A stretch of 64,000 nucleotides of DNA from Adiantum capillus-veneris (GCA_014529385.2 CM043962.1:42469598-42533597), one strand, 5' to 3'; positions 22,471 to 33,019 are shown, counted from the stretch's first letter. Numbers and translations are program-made. Notes: generated from the sequence alone by a model not told the origin.

Positions 22471-25400
22471 ATGATATTTCTGGATACGAGCAAGGCTCAA
22501 CAGCCTACTCTATCACCAATGGAGACTCCTCTAATGAGCCCCATGGACCCATCTTACGTCATTTCACCTGGGGTCTCTATGCAATCTGAGCCTCCGAGCG
22601 AAAACTTTAGCTTCCCTAACTTGGCTCAACCCTCTATCAAGGAAAACACAGTGCTCACTCCAGGGATAAGCCTGACAGAGAATGTACCGATGACATCTAC
22701 GGTTAGCGCAGTGCCACTACCTAGTGTCGTAGTACCTAATATGGGGCCTCGACCGTATGTGCCTCTAGCCCCTTATGCACACATGGCCCCCACACCTCCA
22801 ATTGTACCACTTGCTTATGCTCCTCGAGTGCCGCTCCCTAGCTCTTATCCGAGTGGACCTATGCCCGGTTATGTTCCATATCCTGCATCATCCACACATA
22901 TGCCAAGACCGACACCCGTCCCTCTCCCACATATGATTCCAAGAGTACCTCCACCGGCCCTGCCTCCTCACATAGGTGACTTGGCAGCGTTTGCTCAAAC
23001 CATAGGTCGATCTATCGCGGAAAATATGCGTCACGCATCTGATAGAGAGCCTAGAAGTAAGGCAGTACAAATTGCCAAACTCACGCAAAAATTCAATGGG
23101 GACGAAGATGCTAGGAAACACATTGAAGTGTTTGAACAAGTATGTGATTCCTTAGGGGAACGCAACGAACTACATAAGTGCAATGCCTTAAGCTTGACAT
23201 TAAGTGGGAAGGCTGGAGATTGGTATAGGACCCTAAGGGTGGACGAGAAAACAATCTACCCTACCCTTCGAAGGTTGTTTCTAAAGGAGTACATACGAGA
23301 AGGTGTGCTTTGGGGTGTAGCATCTCAGCTACAGAAGGCCGAACGTAAGGAAGGAGAGTCAGTAAGGGACTTCATTAGTCGTCTAAAGCACTTAAACTCT
23401 CGTTGCCCTGTAAATGAGCGCTTCAACAATAACCAACTGCTTGATCGATTCATTCGAGGGTTGTGGAATGAAGGAATCTATAATGGACTAGTGATTAGAG
23501 GTATCACAACCTGGGAAGATGTCACTGCCAATGCAATCCAATTAGAGGACAACTTGATGATAGCAGGCATGAGGGTGTCTACTGACACGAGATCCACTAG
23601 CTCACAAGCCATTGAGTATGAACCCATGACTGCAAAGCCCATTGCCAATGAGCCAAAGGTATTTGAGACATTCTTGACAGACCTCACCAAGGCAATCCAA
23701 GAGTCTCTTAAGGATAATCGACCCCCTCAAAATAGTCACATGTATCCAAGAAGGGAGCAACAATGGTGTTCCATTTGCTTAGGTCCACATAGCACTAGTG
23801 AGTGCCCTACGTTTAGAGTAAAATTTAATGGAACTTGCAACGCATGTGGTAGGTATGGTCACCAAGCTAAGGATTGTTTAATGATCAAACGTATGATGGC
23901 AAATAGACCACCTGTAGCCTGGACGGATGCGCCTCGAGCTCCTGTATTGATGCCTACTCCACCTGTTGAGCAACTACCGCAACACATGGTCCCTAGATCT
24001 CAAAATGTTGTACAAGCTACACCGCTACCACCTCCTGTGCTAGGACCGCAGCCCCCGCATCCAAGAGTCGCCCCTATGAACCAAGTGGGTTGCGAGCCAT
24101 CAAATGCTTATGCAGATGGTTGTGAGGAGGAAATAGACACTAGTATTGCCTACGGACTTGATACATTGGAAGAGTGTCCTATATACTACATGGAAGATTG
24201 TTGGGGACAAGTCAAGCCGGTTTATCAAGCTGCTGCTCTCGCATCCAGAGGTCAAAATATCAACACCCAGGCTAGGAGGCCACCTCTTCAATGCTACGAG
24301 TGTGGGGGACCACATCGAGTAGCGGAATGCCCTATTAGGCTGCAAAAGAATGCTGCACAGATGCAAGTGAATCAAGGGAGCACGTCTGCAATGCCAATAC
24401 TCACATGTAATCGTTGTGGCATAGATCACTTGATTGCCCAATGCCCCTATAACCCAAATGCGCCTAAAATCACACCCCTGAATTTGGTCGAAATTGCTAG
24501 TGTGACATCACCAATACCACCCGTTGCACCCGCTTATGCGATTACACGGTCCATGCTTCAAGGGCCAGGACATATCCTCGAAGAGAGAGATACCGCGTCA
24601 GTTATCCAAGCAAAGAAAAAGAAGACACGAAGGAAGAAGTCGCAGAATACGGAAAATTCAAAGCCAAGTTCCAAAACAAACATAGGAACAGGAGATGACC
24701 CCGTGTATATGAATGACCTCGAGGATGATTCAGATTCAGTCGAGACAATGGAGACTAGAACCAATACCACAAAGGGAAAGACCGACAAAGAAAACCGTAA
24801 CATGGAACCAAATGAAAACCGAATGAGAGAAAACCATAAAGAGCCTCTGAAAACACCACAAGTGTTTCCAAATCCAATCCAAGACCCCCAAGATAAACCG
24901 CAGGGGCAAAAAGGAAAAAATCGTAAAAAGAAGATTGGGACGTATCCAAACCCAGTAGACGAGATTGAGCAGGTGAAACATCTAAGAGGTTTAGTGGAGG
25001 AGACTCAAAGGAAACTAGAACCAGAACCCATGCAGGTCAAAATTCATGACACAGTGTTTCCCACGCAAGTTCATCCACCCCACATGAACCATAGACCGTT
25101 AGCCATATCTAGTATCATCCAAGAAGGGAGTGAGGACAGGACATCAGAAAGTGAGCATACACCTTTCTTGTTGGAAAGGATGTTTAACGAAGGAATACCT
25201 GATCCCATTGAGGAATATGAGATTCCATCCTCACCAGTTCCTAGTCAAGGACCTACACCCTGCAAAACGCCAATGAATGTTGCCAAACTAGTGGACTTCA
25301 TGTCTTCTGAGGTCCGAACCACGATCATAGCAAAGCTGTATGGAGATCCTGAGTTATTCCTTGCACTTCGAGCATTCCTTAACGGAGAGCTACAAACGGG

Positions 25401-25581
25401 ATTACCGCAGTTTGCGCAACCAAATAGGCCTGACTCGATTATGATTGATGAGGAAAATCATGTGCAATCACTTGACTTAGATGGACACGAGTCTGTGATC
25501 GAGGTACCCATTAACGAATTAGGCAGTATTTTGAAGGCGACGAGTCTAATGCGACCCTACCCATCACTACCAAGGGATTAA
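22471..25581 (+). CDS. Element A ORF2: gag-like protein with four CCHC knuckles
   Basis: 1036 residues, in the frame of ORF1. Residues 1-190 are Pro-rich. About 200-350 form the Retrotrans_gag-type domain (GDWYRTLR, PTLRRLFLKEYI, LWGVASQLQKAERKEGESVRDFISRLKHL, DRFIRGLWNEGIYNGLV). Four zinc knuckles follow at about 433-445 (CSICLGPHSTSEC), 456-469 (CNACGRYGHQAKDC), 608-620 (CYECGGPHRVAEC) and 646-658 (CNRCGIDHLIAQC). The second is canonical CX2CX4HX4C. The other three have CX3H spacing. A Lys/Arg-rich stretch (KKKKTRRKKSQN) and an acidic stretch (MNDLEDDSDS) follow. The frame is lost near residue 1018 by one missing base relative to B, so the last residues are off-frame. The expected role is particle assembly and RNA binding. 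Alternative starts: any Met after the TGA. Confidence 0.85.
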   Translation: MIFLDTSKAQQPTLSPMETPLMSPMDPSYVISPGVSMQSEPPSENFSFPNLAQPSIKENTVLTPGISLTENVPMTSTVSAVPLPSVVVPNMGPRPYVPLAPYAHMAPTPPIVPLAYAPRVPLPSSYPSGPMPGYVPYPASSTHMPRPTPVPLPHMIPRVPPPALPPHIGDLAAFAQTIGRSIAENMRHASDREPRSKAVQIAKLTQKFNGDEDARKHIEVFEQVCDSLGERNELHKCNALSLTLSGKAGDWYRTLRVDEKTIYPTLRRLFLKEYIREGVLWGVASQLQKAERKEGESVRDFISRLKHLNSRCPVNERFNNNQLLDRFIRGLWNEGIYNGLVIRGITTWEDVTANAIQLEDNLMIAGMRVSTDTRSTSSQAIEYEPMTAKPIANEPKVFETFLTDLTKAIQESLKDNRPPQNSHMYPRREQQWCSICLGPHSTSECPTFRVKFNGTCNACGRYGHQAKDCLMIKRMMANRPPVAWTDAPRAPVLMPTPPVEQLPQHMVPRSQNVVQATPLPPPVLGPQPPHPRVAPMNQVGCEPSNAYADGCEEEIDTSIAYGLDTLEECPIYYMEDCWGQVKPVYQAAALASRGQNINTQARRPPLQCYECGGPHRVAECPIRLQKNAAQMQVNQGSTSAMPILTCNRCGIDHLIAQCPYNPNAPKITPLNLVEIASVTSPIPPVAPAYAITRSMLQGPGHILEERDTASVIQAKKKKTRRKKSQNTENSKPSSKTNIGTGDDPVYMNDLEDDSDSVETMETRTNTTKGKTDKENRNMEPNENRMRENHKEPLKTPQVFPNPIQDPQDKPQGQKGKNRKKKIGTYPNPVDEIEQVKHLRGLVEETQRKLEPEPMQVKIHDTVFPTQVHPPHMNHRPLAISSIIQEGSEDRTSESEHTPFLLERMFNEGIPDPIEEYEIPSSPVPSQGPTPCKTPMNVAKLVDFMSSEVRTTIIAKLYGDPELFLALRAFLNGELQTGLPQFAQPNRPDSIMIDEENHVQSLDLDGHESVIEVPINELGSILKATSLMRPYPSLPRD

Positions 25582-26891
25582 CTATAAAGGGAATTCTTGA
25601 TGGTGGTGCGGGAGTTAGCATCGTTACAAAAGATTGTTGGGAATCCATGGGAAAACCCCGCCTCAGTGTTACTAACATTGTGGTAAAGATGGCAAATGGT
25701 ACCATAGCCAAACCTATGGGGATGCTCAAGGATCTTAAGATCAAAGTTCTAGGACACAAGGTACAACATACGTTCATTGTAATGGATTTCTCTAAACACC
25801 TTATGTCATATGAAATGATTTTAGGACGACCATTCATGAGGGAAGCACAAATGGTTCACGATTGGTCTAAAAATCATGTCTATTTGCAATTCCAAGACTC
25901 TGTCCTTAGAGTGGATTTGGTGACTGGTAAGGTACACCCCTTAGGGAGTAAAACCATTATTGATCATCGCTCTGACACCACAGTTCACTCGGCCCCACTA
26001 CAATATTGTTACACTTGTAAGAAGGATACAGACATTGGCCAAGATTCTCCTTACATGGATGTGTTACCGGGTATGACGGAATCAGACAATGTGGATTGGG
26101 TCCACCTAGCATCAACCATAGACACTTTGGGAAATAGGGGGACGACCTGGGTAACACCTGAGGGGGATGAAATTCCTGTACCCTTAAATATGCTACAAGC
26201 AATGCATATCGCTTCTGACAAGACTCATCCTAATGTAACGAAGAAAACATACAAGTGGGTCCCTAAAGCTTCTTTAGTGACCATAGCTAGTGCTAAAAAA
26301 CAGAAGCCTTGTAAGAAACGTACCACTCGCTCCAAGAAAAGTAAGAAAATGTTGCGATGGATCCCTAAACGACTATTGGAAGCCCAAGGCTACTATCAAG
26401 GAAATGATCAAATCTGGGTGCCAAAACGTAGATTGTGCTCTTACCTATCACCTGACCCAAGTGAGCCCAATCCCTTAGTTCCAAAACGAATCAATGATCG
26501 TGGAAAGAAAAAAATCACAGAATGCTACACACCCGCTCCCGAGCTAGTTTGGGTACCAAAGAAAGAACGATTTGTTCCACCTAGCTCAGGAAGGGGGGAG
26601 TCCCATGAAGATTCTAGCTCATCATGTAATACATCCATAGAGGTAAAAGCTTCTACACAGCCTCCATCTATAGTAGTGGACCTCCATGAAGCTACAAAAG
26701 AATCCACACCTCCCAGTGTTCAAGAATCACCTAATGAACCACTTCAAGTTCGATCCTGGGAGAGTACCTTACCACCCTTGCAGCTTGACAAGGCACCTAG
26801 GGTAATAACAAACTACTGGCAAAAATCCTCACCTATTACCAACTGGAACAATTGGTTTCAAAGGGTGACAAGCTCATTTCAAACGGTATGA
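25521..26891 (+). CDS. Element A ORF3: protease-like domain and W-[VI]-P-K repeats
   Basis: Frame -1 relative to ORF2. It is open from about 25521, with the first Met only at 25647. N-terminal is a retropepsin-like fold: GILDGGAGVSIVT (Asp codon 25599-25601), HTFIVMDFS, then EMILGRPFMREA. The triplet D-G-G replaces D-[ST]-G, so peptidase activity is doubtful. Next comes a Cys pair (CYTCKKDTD) and a region with YKWVPK, LRWIPK, LLEAQGYYQGNDQIWVPK, LVPK and LVWVPK. The end is Ser/Pro-rich and stops at TGA 26889-26891, just before an internal purine tract. No RT follows. Expression would need a -1 shift from ORF2 or separate initiation. Confidence 0.8.
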   Translation, partial: RQYFEGDESNATLPITTKGLTIKGILDGGAGVSIVTKDCWESMGKPRLSVTNIVVKMANGTIAKPMGMLKDLKIKVLGHKVQHTFIVMDFSKHLMSYEMILGRPFMREAQMVHDWSKNHVYLQFQDSVLRVDLVTGKVHPLGSKTIIDHRSDTTVHSAPLQYCYTCKKDTDIGQDSPYMDVLPGMTESDNVDWVHLASTIDTLGNRGTTWVTPEGDEIPVPLNMLQAMHIASDKTHPNVTKKTYKWVPKASLVTIASAKKQKPCKKRTTRSKKSKKMLRWIPKRLLEAQGYYQGNDQIWVPKRRLCSYLSPDPSEPNPLVPKRINDRGKKKITECYTPAPELVWVPKKERFVPPSSGRGESHEDSSSSCNTSIEVKASTQPPSIVVDLHEATKESTPPSVQESPNEPLQVRSWESTLPPLQLDKAPRVITNYWQKSSPITNWNNWFQRVTSSFQTV

Positions 26892-28490
26892 TCTACCCAA
26901 GGAAGGGGGGAGTGTTTGCTGACAGTCATCATTCATTTGTTTCCCTCTCAACCTTTTTCCCTGACCTCTCAATTCCAATCTTAGGGAATGTACATATAAA
27001 GCTTTATACTCACAAAAAAAAAAAAAAGAGCAAGAGCAATTAGCAAATGAGTATGCACAATAAAAGTCAAAACATTGACTCAGACCTACACATGTCACAT
27101 TTGGTACAGTGAAACAGAAACCTATGCCATAAAACACCTTCGATCCTCATCACTTGAGTGATGGAGGGTAGGTAAGATTAGTACGATAGGAGTGTTTCTG
27201 TTTTAGAGTTGAGTGATTAGAAAAGTTCTCTTTTCCCACTGATGTGCCTCCTAGAGGTATTGTTTGTGTTTCATAGTGTGTACAGGAGCGTGTTGCTATT
27301 GATAGGATTTGGACCTTCATGGAACCTTCAAATCAAGCGCGACCATCAACACAAACAGGTGTTTCTTGTCCATTAGCATTGCCCTTATCTTTTTTGCATC
27401 CATGTTTGTCTGCTTTGATTGTGATTGGTAGCATAATATTCAGCGCATTGGCTTAGTATCAAACATTTAATTCAATGTAATGTTTTGTCATAATCACTTG
27501 TCTAGGTTTAAAAATCAAGCAGTCCGACTAAGCTAGTTTGACCAAGCTAGGTATTAGAGATCTTCTCTTAATACCATGGGGAATGCCTTCCTAATAAAAA
27601 ATGGTTACTTAGGTTCTTAATCCGATTTAGGCAGCATTGTATGAAATGTACTAGGGCTTTCTAGTGGGCTTAACCCTATTGACCTTTAGCTTAAGTATTA
27701 TAAAGGGAGTTTACTAATGTGATGAGCCTGGGGAGGGTAACAGTGTTATATGACCCCCCAAAGTTACAAAATTAAAATGTTGAAAATGAACAAGCAAAAA
27801 ATCAAAGTGCCACAATGTAAAATTTTAAGCTGGAAGAGAAATCTCAGCTTGAATTGGTACTTCACTCACATGTATCGCCTATGGTACTAGAGCCCTAGAG
27901 GTTCCCAGTGTGGGCGCTTTTCCTTGAAAAGCAAAAAACCCAAGGCATACAAAATAAGCACACACATCAAAATTGAATCAGTGTGAAAAGACCTTGGGGG
28001 GTCAAAGAAAAAGTAATCAGCCAGGCGATGATTTCATGAGAAATTCCTTTTATGGTAGCTTAACTACAAGGTTTTCTAGATATAGCCTCTAGTCAGCCCT
28101 TGAACATGAATACTTGGCTCTCGCGATTAAACAACTTAATTGACCACAGAAAATTAAGAAGCTTACCCATGGTATTAATATTCGATCTCTAGTGCTTTTC
28201 GACCGTCAAATTAGCGACCCCAGACTTGTTTAATTTTTTGCCTTTACATCTGTTTATGCATTTGATTACATTGCAATTTAATGTTCATTGCTGACAAATT
28301 GTTTGAAATTCTTTTTCCAATCAATGTGTCTACCTAAAACTGCATATGCTTTTTAAGAGAATGCCATTACTGTGCCAATGTTGTTTGATTTTGCAGTGAC
28401 TGAAGAAGGCTAAGGACATTCATCTCAAATGCTCTTCCACCTCGACGAACCAGCTTCAACTCAATAGCTTCCGAGGACGGAATCTACATC
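26892..28490 (+). mobile_element. 3' non-coding region of element A with internal PPT-like tract
   Basis: No gene in 1.6 kb. At 26899-26912 lies AAGGAAGGGGGGAG followed by TGTTTG, the same arrangement as a PPT and LTR start. The same 14-mer GGGGGGAGTGTTTG occurs at the real PPT/LTR border of element C (33014-33027, minus) and in B (17305-17318, minus). An A-run lies at 27010-27023. Short open frames are not credible. Confidence 0.7.
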
Positions 28491-28503
28491 AGGAAGGGGG
28501 GCA
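28491..28503 (+). other. Polypurine tract of element A
   Basis: AGGAAGGGGGGCA directly before the 3' LTR start TGTTAACCC. Confidence 0.85.
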
Positions 28504-28800
28504 TGTTAACCCTCACGGCACACGGACACCCTATCACCTACGATGGACGCGTATTATGTATTTGGTAGAGTCAGGTACCGGGCTTGTCGGACCAATAGGG
28601 AAAGGTAGAGTGATCGCCGATGAGAGGCGCACTTTAACTTGGACATTCAAGGGATTAGTTGGTTAAGCATGGGCGCCCAAGTGTGAATGGGGTGAGCTCC
28701 TATAAAAGCCAACTAAACCTAATTTTTACTCATTCTCTCATTTGTGCAATTGAAGAGTGCTCTTGCTCCATCTCCATCTTCTTCTTCTTCTTCACCTCCT

Positions 28801-28834
<34 letters not shown>

Positions 28835-29085
28835 GGAGAGTGTGTGTGCGATCGAGCATTACGAAGGCACGACGGCGGCGAAGCGGTTGAGCGCGGCACG
28901 ACTGCAGCTTCTTCTTCATCGCGGCGAGGAATCCACCACGAAGGCGAGCGTAGAGCGGTGAGTGACACACCCTTTGTTTTCTTGAGCTTGCTAGTTTAGG
29001 CTTGTTGTGTGCTTGGAGCCGTTTGTGGCTCGCATACGGTGTATTGGCAAGTCCCTTGCTTCGACAGTGCGGCAAGGAGCGCACA
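28504..29085 (+). mobile_element. 3' LTR of element A (582 bp)
   Basis: Matches the 5' LTR base for base by eye, apart from the lengths of the GT and GA runs near 28801-28835. It is followed by the target duplication GCGGA at 29086-29090. Confidence 0.92.
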
Positions 29086-31363
29086 GCGGAGCACGATTGT
29101 CTCTAAGACTCTCTTGAATAGCCTTGGTGAGATCTGCTAAAGTCATCTCAGATATCTTTGGCTCCTTAGCAATAGGCTTTAGGGTCATTGGCTGATGCCC
29201 TGATGCTTGTGAGCTAATAGATTTAGGCTCAACAGACACTCTTTCTCCTTGAATCATTAAATTATCCTCCAATTGGATCGCATTGGTGGTGACTGCTTCC
29301 CAAGTGGTGATACCTCTAATGACTAGGCCATTGTAGATATCCTCATGTCGTAATCCCCTAATGAATCTATCAAGCAATTGATTATTATTGAAGCGCTCAT
29401 TTGAATTACAATGAGAATTCAAATGCTTCAAGCGACTAATAAAGTCTCTCACCGACTCTCCTTCCTCTCGTTGGGCTTTCTGGAGTTGAGAGGCTACTCC
29501 CCAAAGCACTCCCTCTCATATGTATTCTTTCAAGAACAGTCTCCTAAGAGTAGGGTAAATCGTTTTTTCTTCCACCCTTAGGGTTCTATACCAATCCCCT
29601 TCCTTTCCATATAAGGTTAGGCTTAAAGCATTACTCTTATGCAGGTCATTGTGTTCTCCTAGAGAATCAAATATTTGTTCAAACACTTAGATATGCTTTC
29701 TCACATCCCCGTCTCCACTAAATTTTTGTGTGAGCTTGGCTATTTGTACTGCCTTACTTCTAGGCTCTCTATTAGGCGTGTTACGCATATTCTCAGCAAT
29801 AGATCGACCAATAGCTTAAGCAAATGTTGCCAAGTCACCTAACTGAGCAGGCACCGTGGGTGAAGGTGCTCCAGAGACTACATCTAGAGTAGGTATTGGC
29901 ATTGGGCTTGGCGCATAGGAAGCCCTTGGGTTCCACGTTGGGTACGATGTTGTGCCATGTGGTGGCCCAAAGTTCATATGTGTGGCCCTAGGCATAGCAG
30001 ACATCGGATGTGACATGCTAATGCTAGCCGGTATGGTCCCATGGAAATAATAACTTGGGTGTTGTGGTTGTGGAGCATAGGTAGTTGAAACAATGGGAGG
30101 GGTAGGGACTACATGAGTGCAATGATCCATAGCTGCATACGATTGGTACACACATGTAGGTACTATTGCAGGCATTGAGCTACCATGTAGCAGTGCTTTA
30201 CTAACAAATGAAGTCCACGGTGTGTTTCTTGGCATGCCCATCATTGGGGTAGGCATGGTAGCCGTGGTGTCATCAAGGGAAAGATGAGCTAGACTTGGAA
30301 AGGTAAAGATATCACTTGTGGGCTCAGATTGCACTGAGAACCCTGGAGAAACAACATATGGAGGATCCATCGAACTTATCGAGGGAGTCTCCATTTTCAA
30401 TAAGGTCGGTTGTTTAGCCTTTTCTGTATCTAAGAATCTCATGAGACCCGTTGAAGGCATGTTGATTCTCTTGTTCTGTCTCTCTAACTCAATCACCCTA
30501 TGGATGACCTCACAAATTCTTTGTTGTTGATCCTCCACACTAGTAGCACCCATTGTGGATTGTAGGATATCTAACCAACCCACGTGATAGGTGTGACATG
30601 TGTATAGGTCGGTCAGAGTTTTCGTTTGTAGTTCGTACTCCCAGTTCTCATTTAAGAACGCTCCATCTAAGATTGAGGTGCTAGGGGTGTCCTTTGAGCT
30701 AGATGCAATGTTGCTTTCTAGGGGTTGGCCCTTAGCGGTTGCTAAGTCAGGAGCACTCGATTGCTCTCTTAGCAAGGATATTGACATAGGGGCTTTCGCT
30801 TTTAACTCTCTTCGTTGCTCCGCCTTGCGTAAGCTCTCGACTTCCTTTTCCCTTTCTACAAGGATATATCGCTCAACCTCTTGCACTTCGGCAAGGCTTC
30901 TACCATCGGGTAATATGACCTCGGAGGGGAATAGCTCTGAAGAATCAGGAGGTGCAATGAATGAAGTATTCACGTGCACATTCTCTAAGGGCATAGGGTC
31001 TACGTTGGTCATGAATGGAGAATTTACTTCCCCACCCCCCTCATTTACATCATTAGCTCCATGTTCGGAGCATGTGTCTCTACTAAAGGTTTCCTTCAAG
31101 CGGCTGAGCATGCTCGGCCCAGACTGCGGGCCCATGGCATGTATGTCTTGGCTTGAGCTATCGAGATTAAGCATTGGGAAACCCTCCATGACGTCGTAGT
31201 CAAAGGAAGAGTAACTAGCCGCTATGTTCGGGTCTTGGTTTGTACTACCTTGGGTCCCCGTCGAGGGCCCGGAACCTAAGGTAGATGGATAATAAGAACT
31301 CGCGTAAGTCAAAATTCTCTCTAGTTGCTCCGTCTCTAGCACACGATCAGAGCATAGATGCAT
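29086..31363 (-). pseudogene. N-terminal gag part of element B
   Basis: Minus frame from the ATG at 31363 (MHLCSDRVLETEQ, matching MHLRSGR of A). It is open for 515 residues to a TAA at 29816, then has further in-frame TAA and TGA stops before the gag domain resumes (LWGVASQLQKAQREEGESVRDFISRLKHL, LLDRFIRGLRHEDIYNGLV). It ends SLRDNRAP exactly at the insertion site of element A. The next codons lie at 20384 on the other side of A. Residues 150-190 contain an extra charged segment (VERYILVEREKEVESLRKAEQRRELK) absent from A. Dead by stops and by insertion. Confidence 0.85.
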
Positions 31364-32048
31364 GTGCCTTTGACAACCTACAAGCGTCGGCGAATAACTT
31401 CGAAGGGTAACCGCTTACTTTTTTAAGCGTCCGTTTTCACTTGTTTTTTTTATATGTTTTTTAATGATCGATTTTTTGATTAAAGTGTGTGATAGCTCGA
31501 AACAATCGTATCACTCAGAGGGTCGTGGTGTGCTTTACAGCACAACGTTCGGACACCTAAAGCTCCGTTGGTCCTTAAAAAAAGTCGATTTTTAGTTATG
31601 TGTGAAGCTAAAATACGTAATCTCAAAGGGCGAGTGAGGCTTGAGCCTGAGCGTGAGCTTGGGCTTGGTTCTAGGAGATATTCCCGATCCCGGTCCTACC
31701 TTTAAAGGTAAGGTCGCCGCAGCCTGCGTGCAAGCACACACACACACTCTACCTACCTTTTTACAACTAATACACCTACTGTTACACACTAACACACTTC
31801 ATTAGCTCTCACAGATCTACTTCCTACTTACTATACTTTACATTACACAGAACTAACAACCTTAATACTAAGACCTTATCACAGAGAAAAAACACAGTAC
31901 CTTTGAAAACTCCATTAACAAAGAAATACACAGTAGCAACACAAAATCCTTCTTCTCAACACACACACCCTCCTTCCTTACCTTTCCTACACTTGAAATT
32001 GCACCACAAAAGAAGCACAGAGTGTCATTCAAGCTTAGTGTATGGCAT
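31364..32048 (-). mobile_element. Leader of element B
   Basis: Untranslated leader between PBS and gag start, corresponding to 20985-21711 of A. It has a CA run at 31738-31747 and a GC-rich stretch at 31655-31720. No gene. Confidence 0.6.
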
Positions 32049-32065
32049 TCCCCGGCAGCGGCGCC
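32049..32065 (-). other. Primer binding site of element B at a deletion junction
   Basis: The minus strand reads GGCGCCGCTGCCGGGGA. On the plus strand the next base, 32066, is already inside the LTR of element C. The expected few bases up to the LTR of B, that LTR's first bases and the first 27 bp of the C LTR are all missing. Confidence 0.8.
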
Positions 32066-33019
32066 GAAGATCAACATAATGTCAATCCGAGGAGCACGAT
32101 CCGGCTAGGGCATGGAAACACACAAGTGGCGTTGTGCGTGCCAAACGGAGGATTAGGAGGTGAGACCTACACACAAAGAAAGCTACGGAGCGGGTGTGAT
32201 GATGCTACGAGGAGTGAGCACACTACTAACTCTACCATTCGGCCTAATCTCTCACACACAAGCTTAATCAAGCACTACTCTCTAATCAACCACTAATCCA
32301 ACTCTAATCAAACAAACCATGAGCATAGATTAGCATAGAATGACCACACCGGGCACCAACGCTCTACACAATCCTACACACACTTAGTAGCATGCTTAAT
32401 CAAGAGGAAAACATGAAAAAGAGAGAGATTAATCACAAAATCAGCCACTAATCTTTGATTAATCGAGGCATTGATTACACCAAGAGAAAATGAGAGAGAA
32501 GAGGTTAGAGTTTAGCTATTGGAATGTAGCCGATTCGTCCATGTGCGCGCGTAGAGAGCTCAAGGACTCCATAGCCATCTCCTTCTTCACAAAGCTTATC
32601 TCAAGTGAGTCCGAATCCCCTTTCAGATTGTGCATTTTGAGTTATATACTCACTAGACTTTTTAGAAGTGGTCGGGCGCCCAAATGGCCAGACTCACTTA
32701 ATCTGCTATCTGCACTGCCTAGGATCTAAATATAACTCAATGTTTACAACTTGGAACTCTTAATGAGCCCAAAACATGATTACAATCCGCATTTGCGGTC
32801 ATTTGTCGGAAAATCCTAAAACTTAAGTGACCGTCACTTGTGACCGTAACTTCATGGATAGTTGTTAATTCCGACTCTTCTCTGCATTTGTAGCTTGCGT
32901 TGCTTCATCTTCATCTTTACTTCACATCCGCATCATCTGGCCTCGTTAGTATTTACTAAAAATAGTAAATAGCATCTTTGACTGGTCCGTTTGGCCATTG
33001 TTGACTTATCCGCCAAACA
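32066..33019 (-). mobile_element. 3' LTR of element C (954 bp, end truncated)
   Basis: Minus start TGTTTGGCGGATAAG at 33019. It lacks the final 27 bp present in the 5' LTR. TATATAA lies at 32642-32648 on the minus strand. The small open frames 32042-32296 and 32490-32729 (repeated at 42119-42358) are LTR sequence. Confidence 0.88.
32642..32648 (-). promoter_or_regulatory. TATA-like box of LTR C
   Basis: TATATAA on the minus strand in the context GTGAGTATATAACTC, about 370 bp into the LTR. The same sequence is present in the 5' LTR near 42271. Confidence 0.5.

Larger units (their letters stand above)
20385..29085 (+). mobile_element. Element A: complete, very young pol-less LTR retrotransposon
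   Basis: The 8701-bp element has 5' LTR 20385-20962, PBS 20967-20984, leader with a CCCAGG repeat, one long gag-like gene in three pieces, a 1.6-kb 3' region, PPT 28491-28503 and 3' LTR 28504-29085. The target duplication GCGGA is perfect (20380-20384 and 29086-29090). By eye the LTRs differ only in the length of the GT/GA tract (578 against 582 bp). It sits in the gag gene of element B, in opposite orientation. It has no RT, RNase H or integrase, so it must be mobilised in trans. Confidence 0.92.
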
